From NCBI GenBank assembly GCA_035601815.1, contig DATNNN010000077.1, forward strand, positions 1-13,708: a stretch of 13,708 nt of DNA, given 5' to 3'. Made by a program: the position numbers and the translations under genes. The notes beneath the pieces are model-generated. The model saw only the letters and a program-made list of their open reading frames with translations. It was not told where the DNA came from and did not search any database. Position 1 is the stretch's first letter. Every line of letters starts with the position of its first letter. This DNA is from DATNNN01 sp035601815. Its GTDB lineage: Bacteria > Pseudomonadota > Alphaproteobacteria > Rhizobiales > Xanthobacteraceae. Positions 6,974-13,708 of this stretch are shown here, piece by piece.

Positions 6974-6999
6974 ACGGCCCGGCGGAAGCTCCGGGCCGT
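6974..6999 (-). terminator. Intrinsic terminator of smc
   Basis: A 9-base-pair GC-rich stem, ACGGCCCGG (6974-6982) with CCGGGCCGT (6991-6999), encloses an 8-base loop and lies 26 bases after the smc stop. On the minus strand it is followed by TTTCTTGACT, a short and imperfect T tract that also contains the -35 box of the atp promoter. Confidence 0.7.
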
Positions 7000-7025
7000 G
7001 CCGGCGAAATTGAAAGTGGAAACGC

Positions 7026-10000
7026 CTAGCTCGCCTCGCGGAAACTCTGGGCGGTGACAAGGTCGACCGAGACGAGCTGCGACACCCCGAGCTCGGCCAT
7101 GGTGACGCCGAACAGGCGGCTCATGCGGCTCATGGTGATCGGGTTGTGGGTCACCACGACGAATCGCGTCTTGGTCATGCCGCCCATCTCGTCGAGCATG
7201 TTGCAGAAGCGCTCGACGTTGGCGTCGTCGAGCGGCGCGTCGACCTCGTCGAGCACGCAGATCGGCGCCGGATTGGTGAGGAACACGGCGAAGATGAGCG
7301 CAAGCGCGGTCAGCGCCTGCTCGCCGCCGGAGAGCAGCGACAGGGTCTGCGACTTCTTGCCGGGCGGGCGCGCCACGATATCGAGGCCGGCTTCCAGCGG
7401 GTCCTCGGAGTTGGTGAGGATGAGCTCGGCCTGGCCGCCGCCGAACAGCGTCTTGAACAGCTTCTTGAAGTGGTCATTGACCACCGCGAAGGACGCGACG
7501 AGGCGGGCGCGGGCCTCGCGGTCGAGGCTGTTGATGCCCTGGCGCAGGCGCTTGATCGCTTCCACGAGATCGTCGCGCTCGGTGGTGAGCTTCTGGTGCT
7601 GGGCGTCGATTTCCTGCAGCTCCTCCTCGGCGCGCAGGTTCACCGCGCCCAGCCGCTCGCGTTCCTGCTCGAGGCGCTCCAGGCGCGCCTCGATCGCCGC
7701 CTGGTCGGGCGTCTCGTCCTCTTCGGCGAACAATTCCTGCAGCCGCGTCTCGTCGGGGGGCGCGTTCAGGGCCTCGGTCACCTCGCGCAGGAGCTCGGCG
7801 CGGCGCTCGCGGGCGGCTTCGAGGCGCGCCTCGGCGCGGGCGGCCTCGCTCCTGACCTCGGAAAGCGCTTCGCCGGCCTCGCGCACGGCCCGGTCGGCCT
7901 CGGCGAGCGCGTTCTCAGCCTCCGCCAGGCGGTCGGCGGCGGCGCGCCGCTCGGCCTCGGCGGCGGTGAATTCGGTCATCAGGGCCTGGCGTTGCTCGAC
8001 GAAGGCGGCGGGCGCGGCGTCCAGGCTCGCGCGCTCGGTGCGGGTCTCGGCGAGCCGCTCCTCCAGCGATTGAATGCGGGCGTTGGCGCCTCCGGCGCGC
8101 TCCTGCCAGGCGGCGCGCTCAGTGGCGATGGCGGTCAAGCGATGGCTGCGGTTGGTCTGCTCGCGCTCGAGCCCGTCGAACGCGGCCTTGGCGGCGGCAT
8201 AGGCGGCGCGGTCCTCGGTGAGCCGGCCGCGGATCGCCTCGAGCTCGGCCTCCCGCGCGGCGGCATCGCTGAGCGTCGCGAGCGACTCTTCGGCGTAGCG
8301 GCGCGCTCCGTCGGCCTCGGCGCGATTGGCGGAGAGAAGCGCACGCGTTTCTTGAATGGCGGTAAGGCGGGCGGTGCGCTCGCCCGTCTTCTGCTCGGTC
8401 TCGCGCAAGGCAGCGCGCGCCGCCTCGAGCGCGGCCTGGGCCGCACGCAGGGCATTGCGCGCCTCGGTCTCGTCGGTCTCGGCGGTCTTGACCTCGGCCT
8501 CGGCCTGTTCCGCCCCTTCGGTGAGGCGGCGCACGTCGGCCCGCGCAATCTCAATCTCGCGGTCGATCTCGGCGAGGCGATTGCGCGCGGCGAGCTTGCG
8601 GCCGGCGGCGGTCTCCGCGTCGGCGGTGATGACGAAGCCGTCCCAGCGCCAGAGATCCCCCTCGCGCGACACCAGGCGCTGACCGGGCTTGAGCTCGTTC
8701 TTCATGCGCGGCCCGCCGTCGCGGGTCACGACGCCGATCTGGGCGAGGCGGCGGGCGAGCGCCGCCGGCGCCTTGACGTGCGCGGAGAGCGGCTCGGCGC
8801 CGCTCGGCAGCGCCGGATCGCCGTCGATGACGCCGGTGCCGGCCCAGTGGGTGGGGGCGGCGGAATCCGTCGGCGCGTCGAGATCGTCGCCGAGCGCGAC
8901 CCCGAGCGCGGTCTCGTAGCCGCTCTCGACCTCGATTACGTCGACCACCGGCGGCCACAGCGTCTTCGCCGCCACGTGCAGGACTTTCGCGAGCGTGCGC
9001 GCCTCGGTCTCCAGTTCGCGCAGCCGGCGCTCGGCCTCGGCGAGTGGGGCGCGGGCGAGCGGCATCGTCTGCACCGCGGCGGAGCGGGCGGCCTCGGCGC
9101 GGAGCGCCCGGGCATCGGCGGCAGCGAGCGCTTCCTGCGCCGCCGCCACGTCGGCGCTTGCGCGCGTGTGCTGGTCGTCGTCGCCGGAAAGGGTATTCGC
9201 TTCCCCGTCGATGGCGGCGATTTCGCCGTCGAGGCGGGCCAGGCGCTCGCTCTCGCTGTGCCGCGTACGCTCCAGCTCGCCCCGGCGCGCGCTCACGTCG
9301 GCGAGCGCGGCGGTCGTTTCGGAGAAAGCCTGCTCGCTCGCGGCGAGCTTGGCTTCGGCTTCGGTGAACCGCGTCTGCACCGTCTCGCGGCTGTCGGGAG
9401 TAGCGCCGGTTTCGGCGGCGAGCACGGTCTCTTCCTCGATCAGGCGCGCGATCGCCTGCTCGGCGTCGGTGGCGAGCGCGCGCTCGCGCTCGATGTCCTG
9501 GGCGAGCTGGCTGAGGCGCCGGTCGAGTTCCTCGGTGCGCTGCCTGACCCGGCCCTCCTCGCGGTCGAGGTCGGAGCGGGCATGGTTCAGCCGCTGCAGG
9601 CCGGCGGCGGCGCGCGCCTCGGCCTCGCGCAGCGGATGCAGCTGCTCGGCGAGATTGGCTTGCGCGGTAGTCGCTTCTGCTTGCGCGCCGGTCTTCTCGC
9701 CCACGGCGCGGATCGCGGATTCGACCGCGCGCTCGGCTTCGACCGCGGCGGCCTCCGCCTCGCGCCAGCGCAAGGCCACGAGCATCGCCTGGCGGCGGCG
9801 GATTTCGGCGGCGACCTTCTTGTAGCGCACGGCCTGGCGCGCCTGGCGCTTCAGGCCGTCGATCTGGCTTGCGATCTGGCCGATCACGTCCTCGAGGCGC
9901 TGCAGGTTGGTGCCGGCGGCCTTGAGGCGGGTTTCCGCCTCGTGGCGGCGCGCGTGCAGGCCGGAGATGCCGGCAGCTTCTTCCAGGATGCGGCGGCGCG

Positions 10001-10475
10001 ACTCGGGTTTGGCGTTGATCAGCTCGCCGATCTGGCCCTGGCGCACCATGGCGGGGGAGCGCGCGCCCGACGAGGCGTCGGCGAAGAGGAGCTGCACGTC
10101 GCGGGCGCGCACCTCGCGCCCGTTGATGCGGTAGGCGGAGCCCGCCTCGCGCTCGATGCGGCGCGACACCTCGAGCATGTCGTCGTCGTTGAAGGCGGCG
10201 GGGGCGCTGCGATCGGAGTTGTCGATCTGCAGGATGACCTCGGCCATGTTGCGCGACGGTCGGTTGTTGGAGCCGGAGAAGATAACCTCGTCCATGTCCT
10301 GGGCGCGCATGGCCTTGTGCGAGCTTTCGCCCATCACCCAGCGCATGGCCTCGACGAGGTTGGACTTGCCGCAGCCGTTGGGGCCGACGATGCCGGTCAG
10401 TCCCGGCTCGATGATGAAATCGGACGGCTCGACGAACGACTTGAATCCGATCAGCCGCAGACGATTGAACTGCAT
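7026..10475 (-). CDS. smc: Chromosome segregation protein SMC (condensin ATPase)
   Basis: A 1149-residue SMC protein, the ATPase that folds and separates sister chromosomes with ScpA and ScpB (neither gene is in this window). The N-terminal half of the ATPase head has the Walker A motif GPNGCGKSN at 31-39. A coiled coil rich in Ala, Glu and Arg runs from about 165 to 495, a hinge lies at about 500-615, and a second coiled coil extends to about 985. The C-terminal head half has the signature LSGGEQ at 1048-1053, Walker B ICVLDE at 1072-1077 with catalytic Glu1077, and the switch histidine His1110 in VVTHN. The length is normal for the family. ATG 10475 gives MQFNRLRLIGFKSF, the usual SMC beginning; no clear ribosome site is seen. 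dsbA-like lies 106 bases upstream on the same strand, and a terminator follows the stop. Confidence 0.97.
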   Translation of the reverse strand: MQFNRLRLIGFKSFVEPSDFIIEPGLTGIVGPNGCGKSNLVEAMRWVMGESSHKAMRAQDMDEVIFSGSNNRPSRNMAEVILQIDNSDRSAPAAFNDDDMLEVSRRIEREAGSAYRINGREVRARDVQLLFADASSGARSPAMVRQGQIGELINAKPESRRRILEEAAGISGLHARRHEAETRLKAAGTNLQRLEDVIGQIASQIDGLKRQARQAVRYKKVAAEIRRRQAMLVALRWREAEAAAVEAERAVESAIRAVGEKTGAQAEATTAQANLAEQLHPLREAEARAAAGLQRLNHARSDLDREEGRVRQRTEELDRRLSQLAQDIERERALATDAEQAIARLIEEETVLAAETGATPDSRETVQTRFTEAEAKLAASEQAFSETTAALADVSARRGELERTRHSESERLARLDGEIAAIDGEANTLSGDDDQHTRASADVAAAQEALAAADARALRAEAARSAAVQTMPLARAPLAEAERRLRELETEARTLAKVLHVAAKTLWPPVVDVIEVESGYETALGVALGDDLDAPTDSAAPTHWAGTGVIDGDPALPSGAEPLSAHVKAPAALARRLAQIGVVTRDGGPRMKNELKPGQRLVSREGDLWRWDGFVITADAETAAGRKLAARNRLAEIDREIEIARADVRRLTEGAEQAEAEVKTAETDETEARNALRAAQAALEAARAALRETEQKTGERTARLTAIQETRALLSANRAEADGARRYAEESLATLSDAAAREAELEAIRGRLTEDRAAYAAAKAAFDGLEREQTNRSHRLTAIATERAAWQERAGGANARIQSLEERLAETRTERASLDAAPAAFVEQRQALMTEFTAAEAERRAAADRLAEAENALAEADRAVREAGEALSEVRSEAARAEARLEAARERRAELLREVTEALNAPPDETRLQELFAEEDETPDQAAIEARLERLEQERERLGAVNLRAEEELQEIDAQHQKLTTERDDLVEAIKRLRQGINSLDREARARLVASFAVVNDHFKKLFKTLFGGGQAELILTNSEDPLEAGLDIVARPPGKKSQTLSLLSGGEQALTALALIFAVFLTNPAPICVLDEVDAPLDDANVERFCNMLDEMGGMTKTRFVVVTHNPITMSRMSRLFGVTMAELGVSQLVSVDLVTAQSFREAS

Positions 10476-10531
10476 GGCCTAAAGGCGCGCAATCTCGGGG
10501 TGATTCGCTTCCGGCCCAACATGCGGTGCCG

Positions 10532-10578
10532 TTTTCGCCTCCGCAAGGCCCCGAAAAGTAAAAAAAATCGTGGGATTT
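10532..10578 (-). terminator. Possible weak terminator structures between dsbA-like gene and smc
   Basis: The 106-base gap between the dsbA-like stop and the smc start holds an A8 run on the plus strand (T8 on the minus, 10560-10567). Just before it on the minus strand is a short AT-rich hairpin, AAATC with GATTT around four bases (10565-10578). Further on, a second inverted repeat, TTTTCG (10532-10537) with CGAAAA (10552-10557), encloses a GC-rich core. Either could attenuate read-through from the upstream gene. The first stem is short, so the call is weak. No clear smc promoter was found in the rest of the gap. Confidence 0.35.
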
Positions 10579-10581
10579 CGC

Positions 10582-11229
10582 CTAGTTGGTCTTGGCGCCC
10601 TTGATGAGCGGATCGATCGCCTTCTGGAACTCCTCGAACGACGCGGTGTTGCGCACCGGCTCGCCGTTGACGAACACCGTGGGTGTCGAGCGCACGCCGA
10701 ACTTCTGCGACCCGCGCTGCGCACTTTCGTAGATCTGCTGTGCGAGCTTGTTGTCCTTGAGGCACGTCTCGAAGCTCTGCTCGGTGAAGCCCGCTTGCTT
10801 GGCGATGCGCAGCAAGCCGGGGATCACCTTGTCCTTGATCGCCCAATTGCGCTGTTGGTCGAACAGCACGTCGACCATGGCGAAGTACCGATCTTCCGGC
10901 GCGCAGCGCGCGAGCATGGAGGCGGCGACCGCCGCATCGTCGAGCGGATACTCGCGGAAGATGAAGCGCACCTGGCCCTTGTCGATGTAGGCCCCCTTGA
11001 GCTTGGGGAACACGTCCTTGTGGAAGTCGGCGCAGTGCGGGCAGGTCATGGAGGCGTATTCCACGACGCTGACCGGTGCCTCGGCCGCGCCCACCACCTT
11101 GTCGGGGAGCGGGCCCGGGGCCAAGAGCTCCTTGAGGTCGACCTTCTGCGCCTGCGCCGGCGCGGCGGAGGCGCCTGCCAAGGCGAGCGCGGCGAAGCCT
11201 GAAACCAGGTGACGGCGGGAAATGAACAA
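10582..11229 (-). CDS. DsbA-family thiol:disulfide oxidoreductase, exported
   Basis: A 215-residue periplasmic thioredoxin-fold protein that should make or rearrange disulfide bonds. The start is taken as TTG 11229, because GGAGG at 11235-11239 lies 5 bases upstream; a TTG at 11241 would place that ribosome site inside the gene. The signal peptide begins MFISRRHLVSGFAALALAG, with paired arginines and a modest hydrophobic core, so Tat export is possible, and APAQAQ suggests cleavage near residue 26. The active site is Cys63-Pro-His-Cys66, the CPHC of DsbA. The cis-proline loop is STPTVFVNG with Pro183. Two further cysteines, Cys109 and Cys156, may form the second disulfide seen in some alphaproteobacterial DsbA proteins. 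A helical insert lies between, as usual for the DsbA fold. Whether it acts as an oxidase (DsbA) or a reductase/isomerase cannot be told from sequence. Confidence 0.9.
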   Translation of the reverse strand: MFISRRHLVSGFAALALAGASAAPAQAQKVDLKELLAPGPLPDKVVGAAEAPVSVVEYASMTCPHCADFHKDVFPKLKGAYIDKGQVRFIFREYPLDDAAVAASMLARCAPEDRYFAMVDVLFDQQRNWAIKDKVIPGLLRIAKQAGFTEQSFETCLKDNKLAQQIYESAQRGSQKFGVRSTPTVFVNGEPVRNTASFEEFQKAIDPLIKGAKTN

Positions 11230-11254
11230 GCAAGCCTCCAATGGCGGTCAGTAC

Positions 11255-11283
11255 GACGTAAACTGCGCGCCCGATTGTGGCAA
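11255..11283 (-). promoter_or_regulatory. Weak candidate promoter of the dsbA-like gene
   Basis: On the minus strand TTGCCA (11278-11283) and TACGTC (11255-11260) are 17 bases apart and lie 25 bases upstream of the TTG start. The -35 box is fair and the -10 box poor. The DUF721 gene ends only 71 bases before this start, so read-through from it is an equally good explanation. Confidence 0.25.
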
Positions 11284-11300
11284 CCCTGCGGTGCCGGCCG

Positions 11301-11795
11301 TCACGGCCGCGTGACGCGGCCCTTCACGAAGGCGCCGAGCCGGGCGAGCGATCGGGCGAGACCCTTGTCTTCGAAAGGGCCGATCTCCTCCTCGACCGCG
11401 GCGACCGCCTCCGGCGCGGGCTCCGGTACCGCGGGGATGGGCTTGCGGCGCGGGGTCACGGGTCCCTGGGCAAGCTTGATGCGCCCGACGCAGCGCCAGC
11501 CGAAATAACGGTTCACGCGTTCGATCACCACCGGCGCCAGGTGCTGCAACTCGATGGCGTAGGCGCCCTCCACCCGGATGTGCAGGATGCCGACCGAATC
11601 CGGGTCCTCGCGCCGCGCCCACACCAGGCGCTGCGGCTCGGTGCGGCCGGCGAGCTCCGGCCCCACGATCTCCTCCCAGTGGGTGATGATGTCGACGGCG
11701 GCAAAGCCCTGCTTCTGGAACGCGCCGGTCAGCGTGCGGTTGACCAGGTCGGCGAGCGGCCGCGGGCGTGATCTTCGGGGTGGAGAAGAGGCCAA
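11301..11795 (-). CDS. DUF721 (DciA-like) protein
   Basis: A DUF721 protein, 164 residues from the start chosen. DUF721 defines DciA, the replicative helicase loader or operator of most bacteria lacking DnaC; that role is inferred from the family. The conserved domain covers about residues 14-105: PLADLVNRTLTGAFQKQGFA, then ITHWEEIVGPELAGRTEPQRL, then LHIRVEGAYAIELQHLAPVVIERVN and YFGWRCVGRIKLAQG. A Pro/Glu-rich linker and a basic C-terminal segment (GLARSLARLGAFVKGRVTRP) follow. The start is uncertain: TTG 11795 has GGAG 8 bases upstream and begins just before the domain, whereas ATG 11837 or ATG 11897 would add 14 or 34 residues with no visible ribosome site and would run into mutY. The gene is divergent from mutY and lies upstream of dsbA-like and smc on the same strand, an arrangement seen in Hyphomicrobiales. 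Confidence 0.82.
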   Translation of the reverse strand: MASSPPRRSRPRPLADLVNRTLTGAFQKQGFAAVDIITHWEEIVGPELAGRTEPQRLVWARREDPDSVGILHIRVEGAYAIELQHLAPVVIERVNRYFGWRCVGRIKLAQGPVTPRRKPIPAVPEPAPEAVAAVEEEIGPFEDKGLARSLARLGAFVKGRVTRP

Positions 11796-11895
11796 GGGGA
11801 TTGCTCCGCAAGGTCGCGCCCGGCAGGCTCGGACCATGGACGCGCGCACCGAGGCAAAGACCCTACCAGCGGGCGAGGGCGCCGCAAGGGCGCGC

Positions 11896-12954
11896 ATGCC
11901 CGATCCCGCGGCGCTGCTCGCCTGGTACGACCGCCACGGCCGCGAGCTCCCGTGGCGCGCCCGGCGCGGCGAGAAGGCGGATCCCTATCGCGTGTGGCTA
12001 TCGGAGATCATGCTGCAGCAGACCCGGGTCGAGACCGTGGGTCCGTACTACGAGAAATTCATCGCGCGCTTTCCCACCGTGCGGGCGCTGGGTAAGGTGA
12101 GGCTCGGCGAGGTGCTGAAGCTCTGGGCCGGCCTCGGCTACTATGCCCGCGCGCGAAATCTGCATGCCTGCGCCCGGGCCGTGAGCAGGGAGCACCGCGG
12201 CCGCTTTCCAGATACGGAAGACGGGTTGCGCGCGCTGCCGGGGATCGGCGCCTATAGCGCCGCCGCCGTCGCCGCTATCGCCTTCGGCCGCAAGGCGACG
12301 CCGCTCGACGGCAACATCGAGCGGGTGGTGGCGCGGCTATTCGCGGTTGAGGCGCCTTTGCCGGCGGCAAAGCCCGAGCTGCGCCGGCTCGCCGAAGAGT
12401 TCACGCCTGTGCTCCGCGCCGGCGACTTTGCCCAGGCGATGATGGATTTGGGCGCCATCATCTGCACACCCCGGCGGCCCTCGTGCCTTCTCTGCCCATT
12501 CAGCGGCGATTGCGCCGCGTTCACCCGCGGCGACCAGGAGACCTTCCCGCGCCGGGCGCCCAAAGCCGAAGGCAAGCTCCGCCGCGGAGCGGCGTTCGTC
12601 GTGCAGCGCGCCAACGGCGCGGTGCTGTTGCGCACCCGGCCCGCGCGCGGCCTTCTCGGCGGCATGCGCGAAGTGCCGGGCTCTGAGTGGAGCGCCGATT
12701 TCGACCTGAAGACCGCGTTACGGGCCGCGCCCGCGATCGCGGCGGAATGGCGCCTCCTGCCGGGCATCGTGCGCCACGTGTTCACGCATTTTCCGTTGGA
12801 GCTTGTGGTCTACGCGACCGACGTCCCGCGTAAGGCTCGTGCGCCGCGCGGCATGCGCTTCGTTCGGGAGCGAAATCTGAAAAACGAAGCGCTGCCGTCG
12901 CTCATGCGCAAGGTGATCGCGCATGCCGGCATCGACGTGAGGAAAGAGGGCTAG
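11896..12954 (+). CDS. mutY: A/G-specific adenine DNA glycosylase
   Basis: MutY removes adenine mispaired with 8-oxoguanine, the first step in repairing this oxidative lesion. From ATG 11896 the protein has 352 residues, and AAGGG lies 5 bases upstream; ATG 11836 would add 20 residues with a poorer site. With the shorter start the catalytic residues are Glu37 (SEIMLQQT) and Asp138 (LDGNIERVVARL), the same numbers as in E. coli MutY. The helix-hairpin-helix is LPGIGAYSAAAVAAIAFG (114-131). The iron-sulfur cluster motif is Cys190-X6-Cys197-X2-Cys200-X5-Cys206. The C-terminal NUDIX-like domain (about 225-345), which recognises 8-oxoguanine, contains RTRPARGLLGGMREVPG and VFTHFPLEL (295-303), where the usual FSH loop reads FTH. 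The gene is divergent from the DUF721 gene, and its TAG overlaps the stop of the convergent ccrM. Confidence 0.96.
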   Translation: MPDPAALLAWYDRHGRELPWRARRGEKADPYRVWLSEIMLQQTRVETVGPYYEKFIARFPTVRALGKVRLGEVLKLWAGLGYYARARNLHACARAVSREHRGRFPDTEDGLRALPGIGAYSAAAVAAIAFGRKATPLDGNIERVVARLFAVEAPLPAAKPELRRLAEEFTPVLRAGDFAQAMMDLGAIICTPRRPSCLLCPFSGDCAAFTRGDQETFPRRAPKAEGKLRRGAAFVVQRANGAVLLRTRPARGLLGGMREVPGSEWSADFDLKTALRAAPAIAAEWRLLPGIVRHVFTHFPLELVVYATDVPRKARAPRGMRFVRERNLKNEALPSLMRKVIAHAGIDVRKEG

Positions 12955-13708
12955 CTCGCGGTCGCCATCTCGGCGCGGATGACCGAGCGCAGCGCGTCGA
13001 TTGGCTTTCCTTCCACGTGCCAGAAGATCCAGCCGTTGCAGGCCTCCAAGCCCGCGGCCTTGGCGCCGATGCGGTGAATCGAGCCGACCGAGCCGTCGAG
13101 CGCGAGGGTGCCGTCGGCGCGCACCAGCGCCTTCACCCGGCCGCGCGCGTCGGTGAGGGTGGCACCCGCGCGCAACAGGCCGCGCTCGATCAAGGTCGCG
13201 AATGGAACCCGCGGCGCCTCGCGCGCGGTCTGGAACGCCGCGACCGCTTCTTCCGGAAGCGGCTTCACCGCGGCGATACGCGCTCGCGCCCGGGCGGCAT
13301 AGGTCTCGTCGCGCTCGATGCCGATGAAATGCCGGCCGAGGCGTTTGGCGGCGGCGCCGGTGGTGCCGGTGCCGAAGAAGGGATCGAGCACGACGTCGCC
13401 GGGCTTGGAGCTCGCGACGATGACGCGCGACAAGAGCGCCTCGGGTTTCTGGGTTGGGTGCAGCTTCTTGCCGGTACCGTCCTTCAGGCGCTCCTCGCCG
13501 GTGCACAGCGCCAGCGTCCAGTCCGAGCGCATCTGCACGTCTTCGTTGCCGGCCTTCAGCACCTCGTAGTTGAAGGTGTAGCGGCCGGCCTGCTCGCGCG
13601 CCGCCCAGATGAGCGTCTCGTGCGCGTTGGTGAAGCGGCGGCCGCGGAAGTTGGGCATGGGGTTGGACTTGCGCCACACCACGTCGTTGAGAATCCAGAA
13701 GTTGAGAT
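12951..13708 (-). CDS. ccrM: CcrM-type adenine DNA methyltransferase (GANTC), C-terminal part
   Basis: The C-terminal 251 residues of a beta-class N6-adenine methyltransferase of the CcrM type. CcrM methylates GANTC and in alphaproteobacteria links gene expression to the replication cycle. The gene runs off the right edge, so the start and the catalytic DPPY motif are missing. Visible parts, in fragment numbering: FWILNDVVWRKSNPMPNFRG (3-22), HPTQKPEALLSRVI (83-96), the cofactor-binding motif DPFFGTGTTGAAAKRLG (108-124) and FIGIERD. A C-terminal RAMA domain (about 160-245) has GSIHRIGAKAAGLEACNGWI followed by FWHVEG, a signature of CcrM, which in the Caulobacter enzyme helps bind DNA. The domain order (motif I after the target region) fits the beta class. 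No restriction partner is seen, as expected for an orphan methylase. The stop shares a CTAG with mutY. Confidence 0.95.
   Translation of the reverse strand, partial: LNFWILNDVVWRKSNPMPNFRGRRFTNAHETLIWAAREQAGRYTFNYEVLKAGNEDVQMRSDWTLALCTGEERLKDGTGKKLHPTQKPEALLSRVIVASSKPGDVVLDPFFGTGTTGAAAKRLGRHFIGIERDETYAARARARIAAVKPLPEEAVAAFQTAREAPRVPFATLIERGLLRAGATLTDARGRVKALVRADGTLALDGSVGSIHRIGAKAAGLEACNGWIFWHVEGKPIDALRSVIRAEMATAS

Noticed and set aside
7146..10604. A 1152-residue open frame on the plus strand opposite nearly all of smc.
   Set aside because: Its composition (Gly, Leu, Ala, Arg rich, no domain I recognise) is what the reverse of Ala/Glu/Arg-rich coiled-coil codons in GC-rich DNA gives, since stop codons are scarce in that frame. 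The smc frame has all expected motifs from end to end.
1..13708. Search for a defence system, toxin-antitoxin pair, CRISPR array, insertion sequence or tRNA.
   Set aside because: No direct repeat array, transposase, terminal repeats, small toxin-like gene pair or tRNA-like fold was seen; ccrM has no restriction partner within the visible sequence and is best read as the orphan cell-cycle methylase.

Overview
The window comes from a GC-rich chromosome and its gene content points to an alphaproteobacterium, probably Hyphomicrobiales-like or a relative. Four things suggest this: an F-type ATP synthase Fo operon of the order atpI-atpB-atpE-atpG(b')-atpF(b), with a split b/b' stalk and no F1 genes attached; a CcrM-type GANTC methyltransferase; the neighbourhood ccrM / mutY / DUF721 / dsbA-like / smc; and a DUF3035 (BamF-like) gene directly behind lspA. 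I see no mobile element, CRISPR array, tRNA or rRNA. This is ordinary core chromosome, not an accessory island.

Layout. Plus strand, 1-4431, is an envelope block: the 3' end of lspA (lipoprotein signal peptidase), a DUF3035 periplasmic protein, two translationally coupled M16 peptidase subunits, and an unrecognised lipoprotein with a Lys/Ala/Pro tail. A hairpin at 4446-4468 separates it from the convergent minus-strand Fo operon (4498-6909). That operon has a good promoter (TTGACT, 17 bases, TATGGT) at 6942-6970. The promoter abuts the terminator hairpin of smc, which lies upstream on the same strand (7026-10475). Further upstream, also on the minus strand, are a DsbA-like thiol oxidoreductase (10582-11229) and a DUF721/DciA-like protein (11301-11795). 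mutY (11896-12954) is read divergently from the DUF721 gene and meets the 3' end of ccrM (12951 to the window edge) tail to tail, the two stop codons sharing one CTAG.

How they fit together. The left part concerns envelope biogenesis and proteolysis: lipoprotein maturation, probable outer-membrane assembly, and a periplasmic M16 heterodimer in which one subunit holds the zinc site and the other the substrate-binding Arg/Tyr pair. The middle encodes the membrane part of ATP synthase. The right part is chromosome maintenance: SMC condensin, a possible helicase loader, adenine glycosylase and the cell-cycle methylase, with one exported thiol oxidoreductase among them.

The features most worth a second look are the complementary M16 pair, the DUF3035 protein that has no cysteine and so cannot be a lipoprotein, the smc-terminator/atp-promoter junction with a palindrome filling the promoter spacer, the Tat-like TTG-started DsbA homologue, and the mutY/ccrM stop-codon overlap. 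I found no convincing new multi-gene system.
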